Source: Gracilariopsis chorda
Lineage: Eukaryota > Rhodophyta > Florideophyceae > Gracilariales > Gracilariaceae
Assembly (NCBI GenBank): GCA_003194525.1
Contig: NBIV01000075.1
Location: 1-64,000, forward strand
Direction: 5' to 3'
Length of the DNA: 64,000 nt
Position numbers and translations under genes: made by a program. Under the pieces are notes generated by a model that was not told the DNA's origin, did no database searches, and was given only the letters and a program-made list of their open reading frames with translations. Shown here one piece after another: positions 54,105 to 64,000 of this stretch; positions within the stretch are counted from its first letter, which is position 1, and every line of letters begins with the position of its first letter.

Positions 54105-55399
54105 ATGCAACTTGGCAACAACATGGTGGAAATCACTCTTTCGTCGCGCACCATTCATTTGCTTCAACTCCCTCACGATAGAACCGTCCAGTCGAGCAAA
54201 CGAAGCAAACAAAGGCACTTTTTAGCGAGATGTGTTATGCATATCATTTGCAGTGCAATATGCGCACAAATGGTGGAACAAGATAACCGTGCACTCCGTT
54301 GCGTGCTCCCCCAAACTCCGTTCAACACACAGGCGCACATAGAGTTCCTTTCTGACATTGTTTTTACCAGAATGTATCGCGTTACAAAATCTCAATACAG
54401 CCTTCTTCTCTCAACTGTGCAAGGTTTTCTCCAACGAACGCAGAAAAATTGTTCTAGAGTTGCAGCTTCTCTTACTCAACCTGTTATGTTATTTCTTAAA
54501 TTACGAGTTCTAGTCGGAGAAAGTTACTTAGATATATCGTGGCCATACGGGGTTGGCTCCTCAACAGTTTACCATGCATTCAAGGAAACCTTAATCGTTC
54601 TTGATCAGACACTCCCGAAGATCAGATTTTCGCGCACAGAGGAAGAGTGTATGAACCAGGCAAATATGTTTCGAAGCCTAAGAAACAGTCCAATACATGG
54701 TGTTATATCGGCACTGGACGGAAAAGCCATTGCTATAGGTGCCCTTCTCTGAGAGAAGCTCCAGATCCTATGAAGTACGACAAGCGAAAGAAATTCTTTG
54801 CTCTTTGCGTGCAGGCAACCGTGCAAGCGGACTATAAGTTTTCGTTCGTGTCTGCACGTCATTCTGGTGGAACGCATGACGCCACCGCCTTTAGTAATAC
54901 AGAACTATACGACTTACTACATGGAGATGAATTACCTTCTTGGGCAGCCGTCGTTGCGGACGATGCATATAGTAACAAAGCCCGAGTTTTGACGCCCTTT
55001 CCGGGTCGACATTTAACACAGAGAAAAGACACATATAACGCTTATCATTCTGTTACTCGGGCGTGCGTAGAACAAGCGTTCTGGATTCTAGTATGCCGCT
55101 TTGGAGTCTTCTGGTCTTCTATACTCTATTCTTTGCACCACACTACTCTAATCATTCTTGTCGCCTGTAAGTTACACAACTTTCTCATTGATACGTCTGA
55201 CGATAATACGTACGAATTCATTGCTGCGCATGAAGACAATCAGGTTTATGGCAATCCTGTTGTGCATTTTCAAGATGGGTTGCACTATGAGAGAGATAAC
55301 ATGCGTGCAAGAAACCGTGGTAGAGAAGTTTCCGATTTGAGAGATGAACTTGCGGATCATCTTCAAAGACAGGGCTTTGTACGAAGAAGAACATGCTGA
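54105..55399 (+). pseudogene. PIF/Harbinger transposase (DDE_Tnp_4 type), one frameshift
   Basis: About 430 codons in two overlapping frames. The first frame (54105 to about 54745) has the helical N-terminal region (VTKSQYSLLLSTVQGF, YGVGSSTVYHAF) and the first catalytic Asp in GVISALDGKAIAI. A single missing base near 54738-54742 moves the rest to another frame. There SARHSGGTHDATAFSNT, VVADDAYSNKA (second Asp) and ACVEQAFWILVCRFGVF (Glu) complete the DDE triad. The C-terminus ends in a basic/acidic tail. An internal ATG at 54237 is an alternative start. With one lesion it is nearly intact. It lies about 140 bp inside the left TIR. Confidence 0.85.
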
Positions 55400-55685
55400 G
55401 CTTTATTTTAAAGTGTTGCGAACAGAATCCCAGGCGGTAAGTGGTGTAGTATAGGGTTTCCAACTTGAGGTACTGAAAGGGACACTTGGTGGTGGAGCTG
55501 TAGGGCGTAAAAATACAGATCTGCTAGACCTGGATGGATTCTGTTCGCCATTATCTTCATAATATCAGCCCTGCTTTGCCTGGTGAACACATCACAACAT
55601 AATGACCGACATCTTCCGAAGGCACGGTTTCTTCAACCCCACATGGACTGCAGCTACTCGCGTTTTGCACTCTCGAAGCATGTGA
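55400..55685. other. Non-coding spacer inside the Harbinger element
   Basis: No gene recognised between the transposase stop and the captured fragment. Confidence 0.4.
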
Positions 55686-57007
55686 ATGCTGACAAATACG
55701 CCGTTCATTACACCATGGGTCCCCTGCCTTCTACGCATCGCCCAGATTTCATCACTGAGGCTAGAAGGATTTCGAGAGCACCGTCTTAACTTTCGATCTC
55801 GAACTGCTTCCCGAATTCTGCATACACCATGTGCATCAGCGGTCTCCCCATCTTCCGACCCTTTCAGATCCAAATGTGCGCCGCCCAAGTCCGACCCACT
55901 GCCACCGTTACCAGAGGAGCTGCGACCACAGCGCGAAATGCCACCTCGCTATGATCCGCAGTCTGTTGAGCAGGTTCTGTACCAGTGGTGGGAATCTGCA
56001 GGCTTGTTTAAGCCATGCGTTACAAACGTTAAAACACTTGGCTTGAATATATTCGGGACTGGTGTGTTTCGCGCCAGTTGTGGTGAGGTCACCGCATTCC
56101 TGTATGGTATGTTGAAGAGCACTCCGGAGGATATATTGTTGCGAGAAGTGACGAAGAAGCGGCGCAGATAGCCAGCGAGAAATACAATGGAGAGGCAGTC
56201 ACTTTGAAGCAAGAGACAGACGTTTTGGACACATGGTTCTCGTCTGGTCTATGGCCCTTCTCGACAATGGGCTGGCCGAACGAGGATGCTAAGGACCTGA
56301 AGACTTTCTTCCCTGGCTCAGTTATGGAAACTGGATACGACATCTTGTTCTTTTGGGTAGCGCGAATGATCATGTTGAGCCTATGGTTCACGGGTGAAGT
56401 CCCGTTTCACATTGTTTATTTGCATGGGTTGGTTCACGATAAGCAGGGAAGAAAAATGAGCAAGACGGTTGGCAATGTTATTGATCCGATTGATTTCATA
56501 TCATCATACGGCACTGACGCTTTTTGCTACACGCTTTTAACTGGTAGTACGCCAGGTCAAAACATCACACTATCGAACGAAAGGATTGAATCCAGTTGCA
56601 ACTTTGCAAATAAGCTATGGAATGCTTCTAGGTTCATCATCGGTAACCTGGACAAGATATCAGATGAAGAGCGACACGAACTTGCTAAAGTTGCTATTTC
56701 TGATTTTGGACAGATTGATGAAGTGGAAAAACAATTTCCAGTAACTGAAGAGCCAGCACAGGCTAATGCAGAGCCGGAAGAAGATGGGGATGGTCGAAAT
56801 TTGGAATCCCAGCCTAGCCAAGACGCGGAGCACCCTGCGGAACTTGTTTGTGGGGCTGGAGCCGACTGTTTAATTCTTCGCAAGGACGCTCCTGCTGTTA
56901 CCGGGCAATGTACAAAATGTCGCTGCCCGCTGCAAGTTTTGTGTGGCGGTGGTGAGAAAAAAGGCATGTTGTGTAGAGGTTACAAAGGACCAGGACAGCT
57001 ACCGTAG
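55686..57007 (+). pseudogene. Valyl-tRNA synthetase fragments fused, middle deleted
   Basis: Bases 55686 to about 56000 encode an N-terminal extension and the start of ValRS (PPRYDPQSVEQVLYQWWE...GLFKP). About 100 bp later the sequence jumps to the catalytic C-half: YIVARSDEEAAQIASEKY in one frame near 56110-56190, then an open frame from 56204 with VLDTWFSSGLWPFST, the KMSKS box (HDKQGRKMSKTVGNVIDP) and ASRFIIGNLDKI. The HIGH box and the editing domain are missing, so it cannot charge tRNA. After about 56740 the frame leaves ValRS similarity and reads through an acidic linker into a Cys-rich segment (CTKCRCPLQVLC) of unknown origin. It lies wholly inside the Harbinger element, so I read it as a captured pseudogene. 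Confidence 0.82.
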
Positions 57008-57139
57008 TAAAATCTCTTCAAACGAATACGCTGCATGTAGAGGTGTTATACACGAAAGGTTTGATACAAAGCTATCAAGTCTAAATGTACAAAGCCTGTT
57101 GTGTACTCTTAATACAGAAAACTCGGCTGTCTCGATGTC

Positions 57140-58660
57140 TCAGAGCTCAGCAGCTCTCTCGAATGATGGTAGAATAATCTTCACGGTACCGTTTTCGTAA
57201 AATGGAGGAAGTTGCAGCACACTCGTTCCATGTGCAATAGCCCTAAGCTTCATCAAATCTGACGCGCTAGGAATATCATTTCCGCAATGAAGGAGAATGT
57301 CTGCCAAACTGTCGGGGGTCTCGTTCCGACATATATCTCCATACACTGTTCTTCGAATCAAGAGGTTGTTCAGTTTTTCAGGGTCTGCTTTGTCGGCCTT
57401 TGAACATCCCAGGATTTGAGCCAAGGTCTCAATGCTAACGTTCGTCTTACGGGCACGACGGATCATCTGTGCCCTTCTTCATCTCCGAGCTTCACCAAAG
57501 TCGGCCCACTTTTCCACTAACCCCACCACTGGAGCGTCGTTTTCCGCAGACAGACGCTTACCCTTTGGATCGTTTTTGTCTGGCCCAAGACAGTAGGCAG
57601 TTAGGATATCGCAGTTGCATATCTCAATTTAATAACCGTCCGGATCTCGAATGAAGTACTGCTTGACGACCTTATCACTGGTATTACTCTCGTTCGTGCC
57701 TTGACCAGCATCGGCAGCCTTCGGTACGGAGACGTTCTATTGGAATGGAACTTGCATCCTTCGCAAGATCTCTGGCACCTTCTCAATTTCTAAGGTCTTG
57801 ATGCTAATGTGACCGACGATTAGATCATCTCCGCTTGGCACTATCGGCGTTCCCTTAATCAAGTGCAGTTCAAGATTACCCATTGTGAACCAAGCCCCGT
57901 GACAATCGAAGTTCGGGCGACGAATCTGCTGAAATCCGAGCACGTTTGAATAGAAAGCCGCGCTTCGCCCAACGTCACTGACGATTAGTGCGATATGAAT
58001 TGCTTTGTAAACAAAGCTCCCCAACCCACGTTTCTCGCGTCCCTTGGACCAATGCAAGAACGGGTTGTCATCTGGGTTACAAAGCGGGTTCCGTTCTGCT
58101 TCCAGTAACTTCCCTGCATGTTCCAAATCAGAAATGGTAACCTCAGAGTCGGAGTTGAAATCAAACAATTTCAGTACATCTTGCACTGCCTGCGGCATAT
58201 CTGCAATGTGAATGACACAATGGTCTTCGTCGTTTTCTTCATTGAAAAATACTCCAGTTCCACCGGCCTTCGCATCATTTGCAGAAATGCAGGATTGTAC
58301 ACATGCGTCCGCACGACCGGAGTTGTTGGATATATGAGAGTACTGTTTCTCTGTGCCAAAAGATGGAGAACAGCCCCCCAGTTCGTTCATCAGTTTGACA
58401 AATTAAGGAAACGTGATGCGACCGTTTCCATCACTGTCATACACGGTGATCATTTCATCCACAACACAATCTACGCCGCTCATTACTAGACTTGTCATGA
58501 CATGGCAGAGCTTGGCGGCAGTGATATACCCTGAAGAATCGAGGTCCAAGGCGTCAAGGAGGTCTTTGTAGCGTGCTTCTGCTGAGTAAGCAGATCTTTC
58601 GTCAGAAGAGGGCAGGACTTCACGGGGTTGATCCTTTATCCCTTCGGTATTGCAAGTCAC
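57140..58660 (-). pseudogene. EF-hand + VOC (glyoxalase-like) gene with four in-frame stops
   Basis: One minus-strand frame, unshifted over 1.5 kb, holds two EF-hands (LDLDSSGYITAAKL and YDSDGNGRITFP). A third loop DFNSDSEVTISDL and a VOC fold follow (HIALIVSDVGRSAAFYSNVLGF, GNLELHLIKG, and YFIRDPDGY near the end). A downstream helical segment follows. Stops interrupt at about 58403 (TAA in place of an expected Glu), 57737 (TAG), 57630 (TAA in place of the second Tyr of DGYY) and 57470 (TGA). No frameshift is needed. There is no ATG at the left-open start, so the 5' end is missing. EF-hand plus VOC proteins occur in algae. Here it is a captured, decaying copy inside the Harbinger element. Confidence 0.75.
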
Positions 58661-59258
58661 TCTCTCAGGTCGAGGTTAGATTTCCTGTTTGATAGTCCCC
58701 GAACAGATATCGGCGCAAGTAGTACGGCATGATTCAAGAATCGCTCAGGTGACCCACTCTTGTGCTCTTTGGCCGTAGTCTGGAGCTCTGCGTAGTATTT
58801 GATTTTCGGCTCTGTACGATGGAGAAACAACAAAACACGTGATGGCACGTCAGTTTCCACTTGAAAAAGAGCTACTGACAGCATCTTCCGCTATGCTGAG
58901 GAGAAAGGTTCCATTCGTCATTCCTCTCTGAGCAATGGTACGTTGCAGGGGTCCGGTCCAGATCAGTGCCAGGTGAACTGAAACCAGATCCCTGAAGATC
59001 AAAGTGAACTTACTTGTGCCGCCTCCCCGCAAATGAATAATGAGAGGACAATCATTATCATAGCGATCCGTCTTCGCGCATCTACAAGTCAATAATTGCA
59101 AAGAGGTATCTCCTGGTAGGCGAGCGTTGCCTCTGGGCTCAGCTTTGTCTCTGACATACGTCAGATCCCGAACAGACTTCACTACAGCACTGCAGAGTTA
59201 ACTGGGTACTCCCTTTTCCATGGCTGAATAGAATATTTCTGAGAGCTTGGGTGGAGAT
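58661..59258. other. Non-coding stretch inside the Harbinger element
   Basis: Two overlapping minus frames (58657-58884, 58850-59182) show no family features. I see nothing else. Confidence 0.4.
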
Positions 59259-60635
59259 TCAGTGAAGCGTTAATAAACGTTGCGATGTGGTGCTGCGAGG
59301 CCGAGGCTGATGGCTCACTTTTTGTTTCAAGCTTTTAAAACTTCCTGCACCATTTGCAAATGCCCCATTCCCTTTGCAAGAATTCCACATGGCAGCTTCG
59401 GCTTCTGCCAGCTGTCCAAGAAGCTTGTGCATTATACCCTGAAGGAGGCTTTTCTCTTCTTCTGTGCTTGCTAACGAGTGCATTTGCTTTGCTTCATTCA
59501 GGGCCTGTAGAGTAGATCTGGTAGCCCGTGACGCTGCATACATTTCTTCGAACGACCGTTTTCTCGTTTCGGACTCTTTGGAGTGAGCATCTCGCTTCTC
59601 CTCATTCGAATTAAGCGCGGAAATGAGGCTCTCGACTCCGACAATGTTTACTTCTCGTGCTTTTGTCTTGCGCCGCTTCTCTCGATGATACGAAACTGGT
59701 TGTTCACCAAATCGATAAGAAGATATAGAATCTCCTACACCTTCTTCCCTTTGTACATCAGTACTTAAAGCACGCGTGGCTAACGGTTGAAGGATGGGGT
59801 TGACCTGTAGAAAGCAGTAAGCATAAATAATGTAGCACTTACCATGAGCAAAGTTCGCAAATGCATCTGGATCACCTTGTCCAGATGCTTCAAATCGTGA
59901 CACACATGTTCCGTAAAGGCTCTTGAATTCACCAGACTTACGTTTCAGTGCCCCACTATTGCTCCAATGAGGGCGAAGGGCCGGATCGATCATTCTTATG
60001 TCATCTAACGTAATGCCACCGCACAAGACTGCATTGGCTTGCGGAGTAAACTGCTCGTCATTAAATAGTGATGCAATCGAAATAGACCACGGATCATCAT
60101 GCTGTTTGTCCAGTTCTTCTCTTTACATGCATTGCATTAGACTTTGTCTTGCTGCAGTCATCTGCACCTCTGCCAAAACATGAAAGAGGCTGCAGTACTC
60201 TCCTGCTTCAAATCGAGGTATTTTTTCATCACTCAGAGTAATTTTCTGGCCATCAGACACAGTACTCGGCAAACCAACTGAGATAATTCCATTACTTTTA
60301 ACTGCTATGTCTCCTCTCACATATCCAATTTGTTCACTACCGTTTTCCGTTCGAAGAATTCTGACCGTAGTTGAACGAAGATTTTGAGTCCATTGTTGCT
60401 CAATAATGGCGTTCGGGTTGCTCACTGCCTTCAGTATTTCCGCCATGACTATTGATCTCTGTACCTTTTTTTGCGCTATAATAAGATGCTTTGTTGATAA
60501 TCGAGCATTTTTTGCTCTTACAATCTTCAAGCATTTGAGTATGGCTTTCGATGTGTGATTAGTCAGTGCAGCAGCTGTTATAATCTCTTTTGCTTCGCCA
60601 ACGGTGTTTGGAACGGTTAGATTTGGACGCTGCAT
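59259..60635 (-). pseudogene. Second Harbinger gene (probable accessory DNA-binding protein), one stop
   Basis: From ATG (60633-60635) a frame of 170 codons ends in TAA at 60123-60125. The same frame continues at once for another ~288 codons to 59259. The first part is helical and Lys/Arg-rich. The second contains CGGITLDDIRMIDPALRPHW, a KRKSGEFKSLYGTC segment, a basic EKRRKTKAREVN patch and a long C-terminal helix. PIF/Harbinger elements usually encode a Myb/SANT-like partner that helps the transposase bind DNA. The position near the right TIR and inward orientation fit that role, but I do not see a textbook Myb motif. An intron-like GTAAGT...CTACAG stretch near 59810-59847 lies within good coding frame and is probably not spliced. 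Confidence 0.55.
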
Positions 60636-60960
60636 TTCATCGAGCAGGCTAATTCCAGGTTAAAAACCATTATCATAAAACACGTGATGTTGGCAATGCT
60701 TTTCAGGCATGTTTGAGCTTGGTCTTTGCATCTAAATTTCACCCATCGTGGTATGATGTCGAAAGTGATGTGTAGGAGCTAACTCACAAAACAAGAGCAT
60801 GCAGGTGAGTTAAAATGTTGTTGAAATGACTTCGAAAACGTTTGAGCTGCAGACGAAAACGAAAGTTGGCTTCCAGGTCTTGCAACATGCTGTCGTTTTA
60901 TTTGACGTCTTCAGATTTCGCTTTCACTGTTTCCGCGTAAAGGAAGTCATAGAACGGCCC

Positions 60961-61880
60961 TAAGCTGAGAACCTTTTAGTAGTCGCGGGAAGCTTGATGT
61001 AAGATTGCTTACCCTGCAGCAAGAAAACACAGGATTCTGGAATTGACGAGTGATTATGGGCGCGATGTCATTGTTTCTAGCAACGGTGATCTGCTAGCCG
61101 AGATGAGAAGAGTGAGATTGGTGATGTGCCTGTCCTCTCCTTGCCAGCTTTAGAACTACTCAATAACCTGCATATTTGCTCGGCCATAGTTTGGGTACGT
61201 GTTCGAGTTGCCTCCCGTTGATAAAATGGAACATGCAGGACCTGGAAGACTAATGTAATTGTTGGTGGTATCTTCCTCTTGGTTCTATTGCCCTTTCGGG
61301 ATTCTAGAGCCTCCTTTATATTGATTCGATTAACTCAAAACCTCGCTAAAATAGTTAATCTCACAGTAGTTTCTAACGCGAGGAGCTACAAATATCTACT
61401 ACTTGACATATTACAAAACACTGAATTGTTTCGTAATCTCTGACACAACACAATTCATGTTGTCTTACGACAGAACTGTCAGGCTCGCGCAATCATTTCA
61501 TCAGTAATCCCAGCATGTGCGGAACGGAGAGAATACGTATGAAGGAAAGACGATCGATTTTAGGAGGTCTAGGTTGCCGCTGTAAGAAATGAAGAGATGA
61601 CCGTATCATGTACCAAGGGTAAAACGTTTGAATACTTGCGGAGAGAGAGGTTCTTTGATAAGAATTCTCGCCATGCTTTCGGAATTATTAGCGTGCACCT
61701 CTAATGATTATACATTATTCTTACATACAAACAAGCTAAACAGCAACTGGTTTACAAAGGAAAGAGTCAAAGGCGTTCACAATGATACCGGGCACGTCAG
61801 GATAGGCGGACCGTACATAGGATCATGAAGAATAGTATCTCTCTTGAGCTATTTGAATTCCCTATCAAAGAACCAAAAAC
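60961..61880. other. Intergenic, nothing recognised
   Basis: About 0.9 kb of host DNA after the Harbinger target duplication and 3' of the membrane-protein gene. Only a 66-codon chance frame is present. Confidence 0.5.
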
Positions 61881-63311
61881 TCAATCTCTCGACATTGGCG
61901 CAATATCTAAAATTCCGCTACAAAATCCACCAACTTCTTCCTCATTGTCAATGTGCAACCCCAAATATGCATTTTCTCCCCATTGGTATTTGTGATCAAA
62001 TCGAAATGTCTCCTTTACGCCCAACAGAGTTTGGTTCTTTTTTGAATTCAGCCTTAGCCCCCTTCGAACCACAGTATCAATGGCATCATCAATGTCGGCA
62101 TTAGCAAAAACTTTCACCGTAAGTCTCACGACGATTGCTGCGACTGTTGAAAGGGCCAAAACGGCTAACGGGGCGAGGCTTCGTCGACGTCGTATTAAAC
62201 TAAGGGACTCACCATTGAAAAACTCCGCCACTTCTCCATCGACCCCGTCTATCGCATTTACCTCGCCCACCCAAAACCCTTCAGTGTTTACCAGTCCAAT
62301 TATGCCTGCAAAGACGGTCGTCGAAAGAATGATCGCGTTTGTTGAGCCCTCGCACCCGACCTTGCTCCACGCTCTAATAACCCCACGAGCTCCTATTTCA
62401 TGTTTCATTTCTCCTTCTACCTCAGGCTTTTGCCCCGCTTCAATTGCACAAGACAAGACGAGAGCATCAGAAGCTCTCTGCACTACCTCGCGAGCGTCAT
62501 CAACGCTCCATCGTGGTTTCGTACGGAAAATACCATCTTCATGGCTCACATCCAACCACATTGTGTATGCTCTTTCTGCAACTCCATGTTTGAAAGATAC
62601 AGTTATTGACCCACGGGGCAAATTCACTGCCGTTATAAGCGTTCCCCCATGCACTTCACCTTCAAGAGCAGTCTCAAATGTATCTGGACCTACGTACGAA
62701 TGCTCACTTGATCGGAATCCCGAACACATGGAGAAATCCATCAAAGACTCTTCATTTTCACTGAAACTTGTCATAACCTGATGGCATGCCAGAGTACCAA
62801 GCCCGCGCACTTGATCGGTTACCGGTGTTCTTAGGACGCCGACCGAAACACCTTGAAAATTTGAAGCGGAAACTGTAAGGAAAGTGTCTCGTTCCAACGC
62901 CACCACGATGGATAGTACGTTCATCAAAGGAGGAATGGCAAGCAGCAGTACCAAGCGAGCAATAGTTTTGAAACGAACTGAAGAAGAGTGCCTCTCAATA
63001 GCCATGAATGATGGTACTTTAGCTCTGTGTCGGAGTCGAATTCGATCAAGTGTGTCCAATCTCAATAACGCTGCTAACACATGTACCATGCTTTTCTCAT
63101 TGCTCAGCAATTGAGAATGAATTTGACTTGCTGAAGTTTTTCCTTTTGGCTTCAAGCCTAGTAGGAGGTCCGAAAACGCAGCGGTAATCTGATAGGAAAG
63201 CACGGTGGTCAGAATTGCGATGGTAATAGTGTTCACTGCTGGCCACGGAGTGCTCCATGTAAAGAGAGGTAGCTGCTCCGCAGAGTACACGATTGTACCG
63301 TTCTCAATCAT
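61881..63311 (-). CDS. Three-helix membrane protein, family unknown, paralogue 2
   Basis: 476 residues from ATG at 63309-63311. The frame is open a little further upstream but only with a GTG, and the paralogue at 50248 starts at the matching Met. Hydrophobic segments lie at about residues 27-52, 117-139 and 379-402. The region between helices 2 and 3 (about 240 residues, several Cys) is likely a folded domain on one side of the membrane. The block after helix 3 (ADIDDAIDTVVRRGLRLN) resembles the paralogue's DVAVAIGSVVRHELGL. The tail is about 50 residues longer here. Function is not recognised. Confidence 0.75.
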   Translation of the reverse strand: MIENGTIVYSAEQLPLFTWSTPWPAVNTITIAILTTVLSYQITAAFSDLLLGLKPKGKTSASQIHSQLLSNEKSMVHVLAALLRLDTLDRIRLRHRAKVPSFMAIERHSSSVRFKTIARLVLLLAIPPLMNVLSIVVALERDTFLTVSASNFQGVSVGVLRTPVTDQVRGLGTLACHQVMTSFSENEESLMDFSMCSGFRSSEHSYVGPDTFETALEGEVHGGTLITAVNLPRGSITVSFKHGVAERAYTMWLDVSHEDGIFRTKPRWSVDDAREVVQRASDALVLSCAIEAGQKPEVEGEMKHEIGARGVIRAWSKVGCEGSTNAIILSTTVFAGIIGLVNTEGFWVGEVNAIDGVDGEVAEFFNGESLSLIRRRRSLAPLAVLALSTVAAIVVRLTVKVFANADIDDAIDTVVRRGLRLNSKKNQTLLGVKETFRFDHKYQWGENAYLGLHIDNEEEVGGFCSGILDIAPMSRD

Positions 63312-64000
63312 TGAGAGTTGTAAATGGTGAGAGAGCAGCCTATTCTTCACTGATAAAACGTTTTATAAAACGCCAAGAGCGAGACCCGCTTTGATTTCAA
63401 CTCTGAAGACAGCCACGCGGCTGCACATGCAATATTAAAAACGTCTTCGCGCACAGCGGTAGTGCTCTAGCTCCCAAAGCTTGTCATCTCCCCTTGATAC
63501 CTTCGTGTCAAGAAAAACAAACAAATACCTTCATTGATGATTTTGGGGCTTACTCGTGGTGAGCAGGGGTCCTCATAGCTCCCTGTGGGGAGGTAAAGCC
63601 ACGTCGGTTCACCGCAGCTACTGTCAGCAGCAAGACCGTCCTCCCTGGGCAAAATTGTATCTTATGGTACTCCGCCCCTGGGTTTGCATTTCAAACTTTG
63701 AACCGCGCACGCTAGTCGCGTCCTCCACGAGCTGCGGCAAGAAGGTTGGCAATTGAGGCTTTGTCCGTTTCTAAATATTCCCCCAGCAATTGTCAGTACA
63801 AACGATGATATGTTACGAAAGCTACTCTCAATTCATGAATGATTTCGAAGAAAGCTCTAATTCGGTCAAATCCCATCAGTCTATTAAAAGAAGTACGAAA
63901 GATGTTGTTAGCCAATTACCTCTCTGCCACAACGAATTTGTGAAGCATCAGGGTTGAACTTGAACCTATATTTGCCGTTTGGCTTGTAATGTTACCCTTG
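63312..64000. other. Upstream region of paralogue 2, no gene seen
   Basis: It probably contains the promoter of the minus-strand membrane-protein gene. Overlapping frames of 60-66 codons at 63467-63756 lack support. Confidence 0.45.

Larger units (their letters stand above)
53966..60960. mobile_element. 6,995-bp PIF/Harbinger transposon carrying host gene pieces
   Basis: The left end GGGCCGTTCTATGACTTTC (from 53966) and the right end, read in reverse from 60960 as GGGCCGTTCTATGACTTCC, match at 18 of 19 bases. TAA stands directly outside both ends (53963-53965 and 60961-60963), the 3-bp duplication expected for PIF/Harbinger. Inside are a Harbinger transposase near the left end, reading inwards, and a second gene near the right end, also reading inwards. 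Between them are fragments of a valyl-tRNA synthetase and an EF-hand/VOC gene. This organisation is that of an element that has captured host DNA. Confidence 0.85.

Noticed and set aside
59810..59847. GTAAGT...CTACAG stretch looking like a 38-bp intron in the second Harbinger gene
   Set aside because: Removing it shifts the frame into an early stop, while the unspliced frame continues for 190 codons with coherent composition.
62080..62781. 233-codon plus ORF
   Set aside because: Exact shadow of the membrane-protein gene on the minus strand, which has a paralogue and membrane helices.
1..64000. CRISPR arrays, bacterial operons, rRNA or tRNA genes
   Set aside because: No regular spacer repeats, no polycistronic spacing, and no cloverleaf-like sequence apart from the PBS; the window is eukaryotic.

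Overview
The window is eukaryotic nuclear DNA. It has GT-AG introns of about 80-100 bp, long intron-poor reading frames and an unusually dense load of transposons. The mix (chromodomain Ty3/gypsy elements, Tc1-like, hAT and PIF/Harbinger DNA transposons, algal-type bestrophins) suggests an alga. I favour a compact-genome red alga of the Chondrus type, but this is inference and no species-diagnostic gene is present.

Layout. Bases 1-11637 hold an almost complete Ty3/gypsy chromovirus on the minus strand (called A). It has a 5' truncated left LTR, PPT, pol, gag, PBS and a complete right LTR. A long opposite-strand ORF (the aORF) starts 35 bp inside the left (3') LTR and runs towards the end of pol. 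A related LTR abuts it (11640-12434). A decayed plus-strand Ty3/gypsy pol follows (12450-15690), then a minus-strand integrase tail (17527-18318). From 18319 an older, decayed relative of element A (called B) runs to about 28028 and carries a second, diverged copy of the aORF. Remnants of an older unclassified coding element are split by an LTR at 29028-29734. Bases 31200-34600 are non-coding with small repeats. An hAT transposase lies at 34657-36879 and a broken RING-H2 gene at 37769-38391.

The main host gene is on the minus strand at 39682-45546. I reconstruct five exons whose lengths sum to exactly 1831 codons. They encode a 1830-residue protein with FIVE tandem bestrophin domains, whose signature motifs recur about every 350 residues. 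Bestrophins normally work as homopentamers, so this gene appears to encode a whole pseudo-pentameric anion channel on one chain.

Two paralogous multi-pass membrane proteins of unknown family (50248-51519 and 61881-63311, both minus) flank a transposon cluster: a dead Tc1-like element (52074-53608) and a 6,995-bp PIF/Harbinger element (53966-60960) with matching TIRs and a TAA target duplication at both ends. The Harbinger element holds its transposase near the left end and a second gene near the right end. Between them are pieces of host genes: a valyl-tRNA synthetase with its middle deleted, and an EF-hand/VOC (glyoxalase-like) gene with in-frame stops.

All calls come from reading the sequence. 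Family names rest on motif recognition, not on database searches.
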